Source: an uncultured Pseudomonadota bacterium (GTDB taxonomy: Bacteria; Pseudomonadota; Gammaproteobacteria; Steroidobacterales; Steroidobacteraceae). From it: a DNA stretch of 64,000 nt. The stretch covers positions 62,001-126,000 of the forward strand of contig CADEFQ010000001.1 in the NCBI GenBank assembly GCA_902826635.1. The letters are read 5' to 3'. This document shows positions 55,566 through 64,000 of the stretch, piece after piece (the stretch's first letter is position 1; the number at the start of each line of letters is the position of its first letter). Under the pieces are notes generated by a model that worked only from the letters and a program-made list of their open reading frames with translations, searched no databases and was not told where the DNA came from. Both the position numbers and the translations under genes were made by a program.

Positions 55566-57428
55566 TTACTCGAATGCCTTCGGATTCACCGACACGCTCG
55601 CCTTGCGCCGCGCCTCGGCGACGTAGGCCAGGATATCGGCCGAACCCAGGCGCCCGAGCATCTGCTGCAAGCGGTCCTGGCGCGCTTCAGCGGTGAGCGT
55701 CGCGCTGTCGGCGCGCACGCCCAGCACTGCCACCACCGCGGCCCCGTCGTCGGTCGGCACCACTTCGTAAATCGCCTTGCCGTCGGGCCGCGGCGTCGAG
55801 AAAACGCGGGTGCGCACCGCAGCCGGCGCCGACGGATCGGTCCGAGCGATGTAGCGTGGACCGTCGATCTTGCGCCCCGATTCAACCACCGCAAACGCTT
55901 CGCCCGCCTGCAGGCGCTTCAGCGCCGCGTCCGCGGCCGCGCGCGCTGCGGCGAGGCCCTTCTCGCGCTGCATCGTGGCCACGATCGACGCCTGCACTTC
56001 CTCGAGCGGGCGCGCCGCGGGCTTGCGGTGTTCCAGCACCTTCACGACGACGAGGCGATCCTCGCCAAGCGCCACGGGCCCACCGACCCGGCCCTGGTTC
56101 AACACCGCGTCACTGAAGACGAGGTCCTGCAGCGCGGGATTGTCCCCGAGCACCCCGCCGCCCTTGCCGCGCTCGAAGGTCTCGACCTCGCCCGTCGCGA
56201 GGCCGAATTCCTGCTTCAGGGCGTCGAGCGTGACGCCCGGCGCTTCGAGGCGCGTCTGCAGCGCCTCTTGCGCGTCGCCGAAGCGATCCGCCGACTTTTC
56301 GCGCCGGTACTGCGCTTCGAGTTCCGGACGCGCCTCTTCAAACGACTTCGTCTTGCCCGGCTGGATCGCCTCGAGTTGAACGACGTGATAGCCGTACTGC
56401 GTCTTCACCGGGCCGCGGGTCTCACCGACCTTCATGCCGAACACGGCCTCCGCGAACGGCTCGACGAACGTCGTGCGCGTCGCGAACCCAAGATCGCCGC
56501 CGTTGGCCGCCGAAACCGTGTCTTTCGAAAACTCTTTCGCGAGCGCGGCAAAATCCTTGCCCGCCTTCAACTGCGCGAGCACGTCCTGCGCGGTCTTTTC
56601 GTCGGCGACGAGGATGTGCCGCGCGCGGCGCCGCTCGGGCTCCGCATAGCGGTCCTTGTTCTCGGCGTAGAGCGCGCGCAGGTCCTCGTCGACGACCACG
56701 ACATGCGCGGCCGCCTGCTCGGCCCGCAGTTCGCCATACGCGAGGCGCACCGATTCGGTGGTCATGTAGTTCTGCTGGTTCGCGTCGTAGTACGCGCGCA
56801 CCGCGGCCGCATCGATGCTCGCCGGCGCGAATTCCGCCGCGGTCAGCAGCACGTAGCTCACCTCGCGCTGCTCGTCCTCGAGGGCGACGATGCGATCGAA
56901 TTCCTTTGGCGTCACGAAATCGGATACGCCGATCGCGCGCTGCAACTGCTGGCGCGCGAGCGAACTGCGCAGATCGGCTTCGAACGCCGGGACCGTGAGG
57001 CCAGCCTGCGCGAGGCGCGCTTTCGCGATCGACGCCGAGTACTTGCCGTCGATCTGGAACGCCGTTTCCTGTTCGATCGCGGCTTTCACCTGCTCGTCGG
57101 TCACGCGATAGCCGAGGTCGTGGACACGGTTGTCGATCACGGCGCGCGCGATCAGGCCCTCGAGCACGCTCTGCTGCAGCTGCGCCTTGCGGTCCGGGGG
57201 GATCTCGCCGCCGAACGCCCGCGCGATCTGCGCCTGCTGGTCGATCCAGGCCTGCCGGACCGTTTCGAGGGGAATCTTCTCGCCATTCACTTTTGCGGCG
57301 TAGGCGCCCTGCCCGATGCCGACATCGACGATGCCGTAGGCGCCCCAGGCGACGAACACGAGCGCAATGGCGCCCAGGATGAAGTAGGCAAGCGGCCCGT
57401 GCAGGTTGTCCCGGATTCGCTGAAGCAT
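55566..57428 (-). CDS. ppiD: Periplasmic folding chaperone/peptidyl-prolyl isomerase PpiD
   Basis: 620 residues. One N-terminal membrane anchor (about 13-35, GPLAYFILGAIALVFVAWGAYG), a SurA_N-like chaperone part (40-170), a PPIC parvulin domain (about 262-355: RARHILVADEKTAQDVLAQLKAGKDFAALAKEFS, GGDLGFATRTTFVEPFAEAVFGMKVGE), and a long C-terminal chaperone part. It helps newly translocated proteins fold. Confidence 0.93.
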   Translation of the reverse strand: MLQRIRDNLHGPLAYFILGAIALVFVAWGAYGIVDVGIGQGAYAAKVNGEKIPLETVRQAWIDQQAQIARAFGGEIPPDRKAQLQQSVLEGLIARAVIDNRVHDLGYRVTDEQVKAAIEQETAFQIDGKYSASIAKARLAQAGLTVPAFEADLRSSLARQQLQRAIGVSDFVTPKEFDRIVALEDEQREVSYVLLTAAEFAPASIDAAAVRAYYDANQQNYMTTESVRLAYGELRAEQAAAHVVVVDEDLRALYAENKDRYAEPERRRARHILVADEKTAQDVLAQLKAGKDFAALAKEFSKDTVSAANGGDLGFATRTTFVEPFAEAVFGMKVGETRGPVKTQYGYHVVQLEAIQPGKTKSFEEARPELEAQYRREKSADRFGDAQEALQTRLEAPGVTLDALKQEFGLATGEVETFERGKGGGVLGDNPALQDLVFSDAVLNQGRVGGPVALGEDRLVVVKVLEHRKPAARPLEEVQASIVATMQREKGLAAARAAADAALKRLQAGEAFAVVESGRKIDGPRYIARTDPSAPAAVRTRVFSTPRPDGKAIYEVVPTDDGAAVVAVLGVRADSATLTAEARQDRLQQMLGRLGSADILAYVAEARRKASVSVNPKAFE

Positions 57429-57450
57429 CGACTGACCTTATGGCTTGAGT

Positions 57451-57527
57451 TGGCGGAGCGGACGGGACTCGAACCCGCGACCCCCGGCGTGACAGGCCGG
57501 TATTCTAACCAACTGAACTACCGCTCC
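57451..57527 (-). tRNA. tRNA-Asp (GTC)
   Basis: 77 bases with encoded CCA. It starts GGAGCGGTAGTTCAGTTGGT, has anticodon loop CTGTCAC (anticodon GTC) and T-arm CGGGTTCGAGTCCCG. Confidence 0.96.
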
Positions 57528-57530
57528 ACA

Positions 57531-57605
57531 TGGTGGGTGCTGAGGGGATCGAACCCCCGACCCTCGCCTTGTAAGGGCGACGCTCTACCGCTGAGCTAAG
57601 CACCC
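57531..57605 (-). tRNA. tRNA-Val (TAC)
   Basis: 75 bases with encoded CCA. It starts GGGTGCTTAGCTCAGCGGTA, has anticodon loop CTTACAA (anticodon TAC) and T-arm GGGGGTTCGATCCCC. It is three bases from tRNA-Asp and probably on the same transcript. Confidence 0.96.
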
Positions 57606-57687
57606 TTCAAGCTTCAGAAGGGCGCGGATTCTAGAGGATAGTCCGGCCCCGCGCCAGCGGTACCGGCCGCAGGCGTAAACTCCGGCC

Positions 57688-59442
57688 ATGCGACACGCCC
57701 AACCCCTTCCGGCGCTCGTCATTCTGGGCCTCGTGGCCGGCGCCGCACAGGCCCACGACGACGTCGCCGGCACGCGCTATGTGGCCCCGGAAGGGGTCGA
57801 TACCGGCGACTGCGATCATCGTGACGGGCCTTGCCGCACGATCGAATACGCGCTCGCACAAATCCAGCACGGCGACTCGATCAAGGTCGGTGCCGGCAGC
57901 TACGATTTCTCGCGCCTGAACCTCGAGGACCTGCTGTTCGGCAAGCAGGGCCTGCGCGCCGGCTTCAGCGCCGCGGATGAATTCAGCGTCGACGACCCAA
58001 CCGCCAATCGCGCGATCGTCCGCGGCGCGGACCCGCGCTTCATCCAGAACCTGATCGCCTTCGGCTTCACGCCCGTCGACGCCGCCGGCCAGCCGATTGC
58101 ACGCGAGGCGGCCAAGGCGCAGCCGGCCGCCGCGTGCACCGCCGGCCAGGCCGCTGGCTTCCCCTGCTGGAACATCGATTACCTCGCCCGGATCCCGCTC
58201 ACCGGCTTCTCGACGCAGCCGCTCAGCGCCGCGAATCTCTGGGGCTTCATCGACCGCGACGACAACCGCGAGTACGTGATCGTCGGCCTGCGCAACGGCA
58301 CCGCGGTGGTCGATGTGACGAATCCGGAAAGCCCGCGCGAGGTCGCGACGATCCCCGGCGTCACGAACGCCTGGCGCGAAGTGAAGGTCTACCAGGTGGC
58401 TGCGGCCACGGGTGGGCATCGCGCCTACGCCTATGTCACGACTGAAGGCTCAGGCGCCGGCCTGCAGATCCTCGACCTGACCGGCCTGCCGAACACCGTG
58501 ACGCTCACGAACACGCTGCACGATCTCTCCACGTCGCACACGCTCTACATCTCGAATATCGACTACGCGACCGGCATGGCGCTGCCGGGCGCACAGGCGT
58601 TCATGTACGTCGCCGGCGCGGACCTCCTCGGCGGGCGCTATCGCATCTACGACCTGACCGATCCCGTGAATCCCGCGCTGGTCACAACGAGCCCCGGCGC
58701 GCCCGGCGCCCCGACGCCGTACATGCATGATTCGACCAGCGTACTGCTGACCGACAATCGCACCACGCAATGCGCCGCGGCCCACAATCCCTGCGAAGTG
58801 CTGATCGATTTCAATGTCGAGCGTGTCGACCTGTGGGACGTGACCGACAAGGCGGCGCCCGCCTTCCTCGGCACGGCGACGTATCCGAACGCGCGCTACA
58901 TCCACTCAGGCTGGCCGACGGCCGATCAGCGCAATGTGATCGTGCACGACGAGCTCGACGAACTGCGCATCGCGGGACTCAACACTTCGATCTACACGCT
59001 CGATATCGGGGACTTGCGCGCCCCGACGATCATGACCTCCTACACGGGCGCCGATACCACCACCGATCACAACGGCTACACGGTCGGCAATCGCTACTAT
59101 CTCGCGCACTACCGCCGCGGCCTCGTGATCCACGACCTGACGAACCCGCGGGCGCTGCGTGAAGTCGCCTGGTTCGACACGTTCCTGCTGCCGGCCGCGA
59201 ACATCGCGGGTACCGATGGAGTCTGGGGCGTCTATCCGTTCCTGCCCTCGGGCACGATCGCGGTCAGCGATATTTCAAACGGCCTCTTCCTGCTGAGGCG
59301 CAACGAGACGAGCGCGACGCCGCCGACGCCACCGCCTCCCCCGCCGCCACCCAGCGGCATGGGTGGGGGCGGAGGCGGCATCGGGGCAATCACGTTGCTC
59401 GCGTTGGCGCTGGTCCTTGCGCTGCGCGCACTGGGCCGCTGA
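57688..59442 (+). CDS. Secreted LVIVD-repeat protein (choice-of-anchor B family) with a GlyGly-CTERM-like tail
   Basis: 584 residues. A signal peptide ends near AQA (residue 22). The body has beta-propeller-like repeats (NLWGFIDRDDNREYVIVGLRNGTAVVDVTNPESPREVATI, RIYDLTDPVNPALV, YTLDIGDLRAPTIM, GLVIHDLTNPRALREVAWF). The end reads a run of eight Pro, then Gly-rich sequence with GGGGGG, a hydrophobic helix and a short basic end (LRALGR). This three-part tail matches the GlyGly-CTERM sorting signal cut by rhombosortase. The function is unknown. Confidence 0.85.
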   Translation: MRHAQPLPALVILGLVAGAAQAHDDVAGTRYVAPEGVDTGDCDHRDGPCRTIEYALAQIQHGDSIKVGAGSYDFSRLNLEDLLFGKQGLRAGFSAADEFSVDDPTANRAIVRGADPRFIQNLIAFGFTPVDAAGQPIAREAAKAQPAAACTAGQAAGFPCWNIDYLARIPLTGFSTQPLSAANLWGFIDRDDNREYVIVGLRNGTAVVDVTNPESPREVATIPGVTNAWREVKVYQVAAATGGHRAYAYVTTEGSGAGLQILDLTGLPNTVTLTNTLHDLSTSHTLYISNIDYATGMALPGAQAFMYVAGADLLGGRYRIYDLTDPVNPALVTTSPGAPGAPTPYMHDSTSVLLTDNRTTQCAAAHNPCEVLIDFNVERVDLWDVTDKAAPAFLGTATYPNARYIHSGWPTADQRNVIVHDELDELRIAGLNTSIYTLDIGDLRAPTIMTSYTGADTTTDHNGYTVGNRYYLAHYRRGLVIHDLTNPRALREVAWFDTFLLPAANIAGTDGVWGVYPFLPSGTIAVSDISNGLFLLRRNETSATPPTPPPPPPPPSGMGGGGGGIGAITLLALALVLALRALGR

Positions 59443-59472
59443 TGGAGGATCTCGCGAAAAAGAGGCCCGCCT

Positions 59473-59731
59473 TTGGCTGTCACGCGACGCAAAGTCCTGA
59501 TCGGTGGCGCAGCTGCTGTAGCAGTCGCGGGAGGTAGCCATTGTCGGAGGCGGCTTCGTCGGCACCTCGGCCGCACTCTGTCCTGGAGCGGCTTCTGGCG
59601 CGATCTCACGATACCGCGCCGATGGCCGGCTGCTTGCGGATCTTGCAACGGGAACGACGCCGGCCATCGACATCCGAAACTTCCGGTTCAGCCGCTTCCA
59701 CGACGGAAACACGCTGGAATTTCAAGCGTGA
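59473..59731 (+). pseudogene. Remnant of a Tat-exported FAD-dependent oxidoreductase
   Basis: A TTG behind AGAGG starts a Tat-like signal (AVTRRKVLIGGAAAVAVAGG). From 59534, in another frame, comes the FAD-binding motif VAIVGGGFVGTSAAL. This runs directly into what looks like the C-terminus of the same enzyme type (RYRADGRLLADLATGTTPAI, then a FRFSRF end) and stops at 59731. So a short frameshift and a large internal deletion seem to have removed most of the gene. The rest up to 59887 holds no gene. Confidence 0.65.
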
Positions 59732-59887
59732 ACGGCCGAAGACTTCCAGGACGGCCTGACACGGGCTGCAGGTCCCCGTTAATTTCAGCGGCGTCGCGTG
59801 CGGCTTGCGGTTGCGTTTCGGATCTACGATCGCCGCGGCAGATCCACTCACCCGGCGCCTTTATTTCAGGGACCACGAGATACGACC

Positions 59888-60313
59888 ATGACGTACTGGC
59901 GCTACTGGATGCTACTCGCCGGTCAACTGTCGGGCGCTGTGATCATTTTGTGGAATGCCGTGCCCGCCTATCGATCATTGCTGCTGGATAGATCGAGCGA
60001 ACCGACGTCTTCATCCATTCTGCAGGTTTCGCTCGGCGCCGCGCTGTTGCTGGTCTGCTGGCAGCTTCGTTACCGAAAAGTCCCGCTGCCCGTGCTGCCA
60101 CAGCGGTGGTTGCTGGGTCACCTGATCCTTTTCATCGCGCGCTTCAGCATGATTCTTCCAGGCGGGCTGTTTTCGGTCATCGTCTTCCTGCGCTTTGAGC
60201 AAATCAGCTTTTCTAGCCCCAACATGGCGCTTCTGTTCGGGATGCTTTTCGCGCTCTTCTGCTTTACAACCGAGCTCGAACGCCTCGGCAGGCGCCTGAC
60301 GACGACCGAGTGA
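59888..60313 (+). CDS. Small membrane protein of unknown function
   Basis: 141 residues from ATG 59888; the longer in-frame start at 59798 adds non-conserved-looking sequence. Four hydrophobic segments (RYWMLLAGQLSGAVIILWNAV, SSILQVSLGAALLLVCWQL, LLGHLILFIARFSMILPGGLFSVIVFL, MALLFGMLFALFCFTTELE) fill most of it. I do not recognise the family. It ends seven bases from the convergent phospholipase D gene. Confidence 0.6.
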   Translation: MTYWRYWMLLAGQLSGAVIILWNAVPAYRSLLLDRSSEPTSSSILQVSLGAALLLVCWQLRYRKVPLPVLPQRWLLGHLILFIARFSMILPGGLFSVIVFLRFEQISFSSPNMALLFGMLFALFCFTTELERLGRRLTTTE

Positions 60314-60319
60314 GCGTCG

Positions 60320-61921
60320 CTACAGGAGCCATTCGATCGGCAAGTGGGAGACGATGTAAATGCCCCACCGTTGAAGGAGGCTCGTGCCTGGTTCGGTGGT
60401 ATGAACGATGACACCACCGGGACGCTGTTCCCGCCAGTTGAGGCTGCCGTTCTTCGACAGTACTACCTCGTAGGCACGCGCCGGGATATCCGTCTCGAAC
60501 GCATTTGACACGGCACTGGCAAGCCGGGGGCTTTCGACGACGAAGCCAAGTTCGGTGTTGAGGTGGATCGAGCGCGGATCGAAGTTGAACGATCCGATGA
60601 AAAGTCTCTCGCCGTCGACCGCGAAAGTCTTGGCATGCAGCGTAGTAGCGCTGGATCGCAGCACAGGCGCGTCGGGACCAGAGCCGCTGCCCGATCCGGT
60701 GCCGATCAGCTTGCGGCGGGAGCGGGCGCTCTCGCTCCGATCCGGCCCGCGCATCTCGAACAGGCGGATGCCGGCGCGCAGCAAGGCTTTGCGGCGTTCG
60801 GCATAGCCCGCGTGAACCACCCACACGTCCGACGCCTCGAAGGCATTGGTGAAGATGGCGATGTTGACACCGCGCCCGGCAAGCGCGGCAAGGGCATCCA
60901 CCCCGGCTCGCGTGGGAACGAAATAGCCGGAGACGATGCGCAGTTCCCGCGCGGGCGCGCCGATCGCCTGCTGGAGGGCGGTCACCAGCAGCCTGTCGCC
61001 GGCCGCCTTGCCGATGCCCTTGGCGGGATCGTCACTGATCATGCGGATCGTCGCCCATTCGAAGGGCAGCGATCCGGCGACCATCTGCTCGATGAAGGGA
61101 AGCGCGCGGACCGCCTCCACGTAGTCCCGCGCGGCGGGATCACGCTCGACAAGCGACGCGCTTCGATGCAGGGCTGCAAGCTCGTCCGCTGGGGCGGAAG
61201 GCAGGATTTTCTGCACGGAATAGGCCGACTGGCTCGCCCAGTAGCGGTCGAAGTCGCGCGATGCCTCGTCGACGACGGGGCCGATCGCGAGGACGTCGAG
61301 ATCGAAGAACAACCCCGCATCGCGCGCCCCGAAATACTCGTCGCCGATGTTGCGACCGCCGATGATCACCGCCTGGCCATCCGCGACCAGGCTCTTGTTG
61401 TGCATCCGCCGGTTGAGGCGCGGGAAGTCGGCCAGATAGCCCAGCATCTTGGGGCGGCGCAGGACGAACGGGTTGAACAGGCGAATCTCGATATTGGGAT
61501 GCTGGTCGAGCGTCGCCAGCACTGCATCGAGGCCCGCCACGCCATTGTCGTCGAGCAGCAGGCGCACCCGCACGCCACGATCGGCAGCCTCGTGCAGCGC
61601 CTCCAGCAGCAGCGTTCCGGACAGATCGTCGTGCCAGATGTAGTACTGGACATCGAGGCTGCGCACCGCCGCCCTTGTAAGCAGAATTCGTGCGGCAAAT
61701 GCCTCGCGACCCTCCGTCAGCATGTGCACGCCGGAAAGATCGTGCGGATGCCCGGCGCGCGTCGCCGCGATCCCGCGCCCCAGCGGGGTGTCGCCGTTAT
61801 CGGCGAGATGGGTCGATGGCGCGCGCGGCTCCAGCGGCGGCAGCGGATTGAGCAGCCGGATCGTGACGCCCGCCGTGACGAGCAGAAACAGCAGGCCAGC
61901 GACAAGCTGTAGAGTCAGCAT
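60320..61921 (-). CDS. Phospholipase D-family protein (cardiolipin synthase-like)
   Basis: 533 residues from ATG 61921; the longer frame to 62215 overlaps the next gene and has no domain. An N-terminal membrane segment (LTLQLVAGLLFLLVTAGVTIRLL) is followed by two HKD sites: HNKSLVADGQAVIIGGRNIGDEYF and HAKTFAVDGERLFIGSFNFDPRS. The linker GTGSGSGSGPD is low complexity. This set matches the ClsC-like/YmdC group of periplasmic-facing phospholipid transferases. Confidence 0.88.
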   Translation of the reverse strand: MLTLQLVAGLLFLLVTAGVTIRLLNPLPPLEPRAPSTHLADNGDTPLGRGIAATRAGHPHDLSGVHMLTEGREAFAARILLTRAAVRSLDVQYYIWHDDLSGTLLLEALHEAADRGVRVRLLLDDNGVAGLDAVLATLDQHPNIEIRLFNPFVLRRPKMLGYLADFPRLNRRMHNKSLVADGQAVIIGGRNIGDEYFGARDAGLFFDLDVLAIGPVVDEASRDFDRYWASQSAYSVQKILPSAPADELAALHRSASLVERDPAARDYVEAVRALPFIEQMVAGSLPFEWATIRMISDDPAKGIGKAAGDRLLVTALQQAIGAPARELRIVSGYFVPTRAGVDALAALAGRGVNIAIFTNAFEASDVWVVHAGYAERRKALLRAGIRLFEMRGPDRSESARSRRKLIGTGSGSGSGPDAPVLRSSATTLHAKTFAVDGERLFIGSFNFDPRSIHLNTELGFVVESPRLASAVSNAFETDIPARAYEVVLSKNGSLNWREQRPGGVIVHTTEPGTSLLQRWGIYIVSHLPIEWLL

Positions 61922-62037
61922 CAATCGCGTTCCACCACGCCGCAACACCGTCACGTACGCACCAGTATGCAAAGGCCATCGGGTGTTCCGCCATCGGTTT
62001 CGCCAAGTTGTATCGTCATGGTACCCGACGCGCAACT

Positions 62038-62667
62038 CTAAACCGGCGTCGCGGCCGTCGCGGGCCAGTCGCGCCGCCAGGCTTCGGAGGCCGCCGCGCC
62101 TGAGTACTTGATGCGCACCGGCATCGCGGCGAGCCGATCGAAGAGGCGTGCTTCGGCGAGGATCGGCCACCAGTCGTACAGGAAAATCTCGAGCGGGCGC
62201 CACATGGCCACCCAACCGCCAATGATGACGCTTTCACTGAGGAGCCCGCCGAACCCGCTCTCCGGCAGGGAAAGCCCGATGAAGTGGCTCGCGGCGAGCG
62301 CGCTTGCGAGAAACGCGAGCCCGATGAGCAGGCTGGCGCGACCGGCGCGAAACAACCGCTTGAGCTGCCATCTCGTCGCCCTGCTCCGGCTACGGAAGAA
62401 CCGGCGGATCGCGTCGCCAAGAAGGACCGCCTCGTCGGGCGAGCCCGCGGATCGGTCGAGATGGACCAGCAACGCCAGCGACGCGTTCCTTGGAAGCTCG
62501 CGCGCCGAGTCCACGATGTACTCCGCGGCCTTCGGATCGAGGTCGCGCTCGCGAAACGGCGACGGGTCCATCGCGTCGAAGAGCCGCCGCAGCTCCGCGA
62601 CGCGCACCTCGATGTCCGCCTCGGGCGGCGTCATCTTGCGTGCCGCGCTTCCACCATGCGCCGCCAT
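62038..62667 (-). CDS. Predicted membrane protein of unknown function
   Basis: 209 residues. The N-terminal half is charged and helical (about 15-75: EVRVAELRRLFDAMDPSPFRERDLDPKAAEYIVDSA). Two membrane segments lie near 112-132 and 142-162, and the C-terminus PLEIFLYDWWPILAEARLFDRLAAMPVRIKY carries a W-rich turn. I do not recognise the family. It follows the FHA gene by six bases and is likely its partner. Confidence 0.65.
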   Translation of the reverse strand: MAAHGGSAARKMTPPEADIEVRVAELRRLFDAMDPSPFRERDLDPKAAEYIVDSARELPRNASLALLVHLDRSAGSPDEAVLLGDAIRRFFRSRSRATRWQLKRLFRAGRASLLIGLAFLASALAASHFIGLSLPESGFGGLLSESVIIGGWVAMWRPLEIFLYDWWPILAEARLFDRLAAMPVRIKYSGAAASEAWRRDWPATAATPV

Positions 62668-62673
62668 CGTAAC

Positions 62674-63654
62674 TCAGTCGTCGGCGTCAGCGAGCGGCGC
62701 GTCGAGCAGGGATTTCTGGCGCTGCCGGCCGGCGGCCAGCCGCAGATCGTCGACCCCGGCGAGATAGTCGGCGATATCGCGATTCGGCACCATGCGTTTC
62801 GCCCCGAGCCTCACCTCCGGGCCGAGGATCACGCGATTGACATCGGTGTCCTCGACACCGACCGTGACGATCCACGCGATGGCGCCGATCACGAGGGTCG
62901 CGGCGCCGGCGAGCGCGAGCGCTGTGCGGCGTCCGTAACGGGTCGCCTTGCGCAGGTGCAGGTAGAGCGCGGCGAGCGCCACCGTTCCTGCGGCGGCGAC
63001 GCCCAGCCGGACGAACACCGACCATTGCGTCGCGAAGGCCAGCGGCCCGGCCAGCCAGTACTCCCACGCGCAGAGCGCCGCGCCACTTGAGGCGATCGCC
63101 GCATGGGTCCGGACTTCCCATCTTCCCTGGTTCAGTTTCGACACGAGCGCCCAGAGGCCGGTCCAGGTCGCGATCACCGCCAGTGCGAGCAGCGCCGCCG
63201 TCGTGATGCCACGGAGCATCAGCGCCGGCGCATCGAGCCACTGCATAAAGCCGCCAAAGGCGATGCACGCCGACACGCCGGCCACAGCGAGGACCGTGCG
63301 GTGCCGGCGCACGAAGTCGCGCTGGAAGATGCGTTCCGGTCCGGTCGGCGTGTGGCGCGTGCGGATGCGAAACCGGGTGCGGCCGACGATCACCTCGCCC
63401 TGCTCGATGACCGCGCCGCCATCCGCGGGGACCCGGTCGCCGTCGACCCGCGTCCCGTTGCGTGTGCCGAGGTCCTGCACCCGGACGCGGCCGTCCTCGA
63501 GCAGCGTCAGGAGCGCGTGCTGCGGAGCCGCGTATTCATCGTCCACGACGATGTCGCAGTCGAAATCGCGGCCCACGCGGCATTCGGTGCCGGCACCCCT
63601 GAAGCGTCGCGGCAGGGCGCCGTGCCCATGGGTGTCGGCCTGCTCGACCAGCAT
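62674..63654 (-). CDS. FHA-domain membrane protein
   Basis: 326 residues from ATG 63654, which overlaps the stop of the preceding gene (TGATG); a GTG at 63666 is less likely. The FHA domain (about 1-100) has the phosphothreonine site pattern G-R-D-F-D...S-x-x-H-like CDIVVDDEYAAPQHALLTLLEDG and the DLGTRNGTRVDGDRV loop. Five membrane segments follow. It probably reads a phosphoprotein signal at the membrane. The typical SxxH is APQH here, lacking the Ser. Confidence 0.85.
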   Translation of the reverse strand: MLVEQADTHGHGALPRRFRGAGTECRVGRDFDCDIVVDDEYAAPQHALLTLLEDGRVRVQDLGTRNGTRVDGDRVPADGGAVIEQGEVIVGRTRFRIRTRHTPTGPERIFQRDFVRRHRTVLAVAGVSACIAFGGFMQWLDAPALMLRGITTAALLALAVIATWTGLWALVSKLNQGRWEVRTHAAIASSGAALCAWEYWLAGPLAFATQWSVFVRLGVAAAGTVALAALYLHLRKATRYGRRTALALAGAATLVIGAIAWIVTVGVEDTDVNRVILGPEVRLGAKRMVPNRDIADYLAGVDDLRLAAGRQRQKSLLDAPLADADD

Positions 63655-64000
63655 CACGGCGTCCACTGCAAGGCTCCCAGGTAGCGCTCCATGATTCGCC
63701 TGCCGGCTTCGAATCCGACTCCCTGGAGCGCGAGCCGGCTCACCAGCGCCTGGGCCCTGTCTTCGATGCCGACGACCGTCACGTCGAAATCGTAGAGTCC
63801 GGCGAACAACCGGTACTGGCGCACGCAGGTCGAGATGCGCGCATCGAAGCCGTCGAGCGAAACGAGCGCGTCGCTGCAGGCAAACGGCGCCACATGGGCC
63901 GGCGCGCCCGCGCGGCGCGGGCCCTCGGCGATGCGATTCACCTGCCGTTCGAATTGCAGGGGGTGCAGGCCCATCGACTGCAGGATCCGGTGTTGCATCG
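63654..64000 (-). CDS. Conserved-looking protein of unknown function, 5' end uncertain at the window edge
   Basis: An ATG at 63998 gives 114 residues ending at 63654, with no domain I recognise; the gene may begin outside the window. It has two cysteines (in APFACSD and STCVRQY). Its stop overlaps the FHA gene start, so the two are coupled. Confidence 0.5.
   Translation of the reverse strand, partial: MQHRILQSMGLHPLQFERQVNRIAEGPRRAGAPAHVAPFACSDALVSLDGFDARISTCVRQYRLFAGLYDFDVTVVGIEDRAQALVSRLALQGVGFEAGRRIMERYLGALQWTP

Overview
The window is GC-rich chromosomal DNA from a gammaproteobacterium. The block mltD / methyltransferase / rnhA / dnaQ, FabI, PpiD, NikR and the Wzx/Wzy-type surface-polysaccharide genes all fit that class. 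The PEP-CTERM-system-type sugar transferase, the PqqD-like HPr-rel-A protein and a GlyGly-rich C-terminal anchor suggest something near Xanthomonadales, Nevskiales or Steroidobacterales. I cannot fix the genus from the sequence.

Left part (1-14 kb): the end of a PqqD-like/Tat-protein pair, a polyprenyl-phosphate sugar transferase, and two lipoproteins built of Ig-like and fibronectin-type modules. The larger lipoprotein lies behind a cyclic-di-GMP-I riboswitch. tRNA-Glu, tRNA-Ala, gltX and tRNA-Val follow. Next come a set of housekeeping and membrane genes (deaD, nnrU, a DUF938 methyltransferase, a TerC-family protein, a VanZ-like protein) and a nikR-nickel permease pair with a near-perfect NikR operator.

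Polysaccharide region (14-51 kb): GDP-mannose and UDP-ManNAc precursor genes (phosphomannomutase, manC, wecB), a vapBC toxin-antitoxin pair, ugd and a WecA-like initiating transferase. A long minus-strand run of genes follows, most of them touching or overlapping. It encodes UDP-L-FucNAc synthesis (fnlA, fnlB, fnlC), a WbuB-like transferase, WbuC, an acetamidino-sugar cassette (wbuX, wbuY, wbuZ), two methyltransferases (one with a frameshift), two more GT4 transferases, Wzy, Wzx, Wzz, a 924-residue Wza/SLBB protein and Wzi. A divergent group (glycosyltransferase, second large outer-membrane protein, higBA) leads to a second precursor set: a DXD transferase, pgi, a DegT aminotransferase, a UDP-GlcA 4-epimerase and a TviB-type dehydrogenase. 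Together these genes predict a capsule or O-antigen-like polymer with hexuronic acids, mannose or ManNAcA, and an L-fucosamine probably converted to its acetamidino form.

Right part (51-64 kb): dnaQ, rnhA, a YafS-like methyltransferase, mltD, fabI, ppiD, tRNA-Asp and tRNA-Val, a secreted LVIVD-repeat protein, a decayed FAD oxidoreductase gene, a phospholipase D-family protein and an FHA-domain membrane protein cluster cut by the window edge.

The most interesting items are the riboswitch-controlled adhesin-like lipoprotein, the frameshift at an A_AAA_AAC heptamer in a methyltransferase gene, the PqqD-like/Tat-protein pair, the acetamidino-sugar cassette, and the vapBC promoter whose predicted start point makes a nearly leaderless mRNA.
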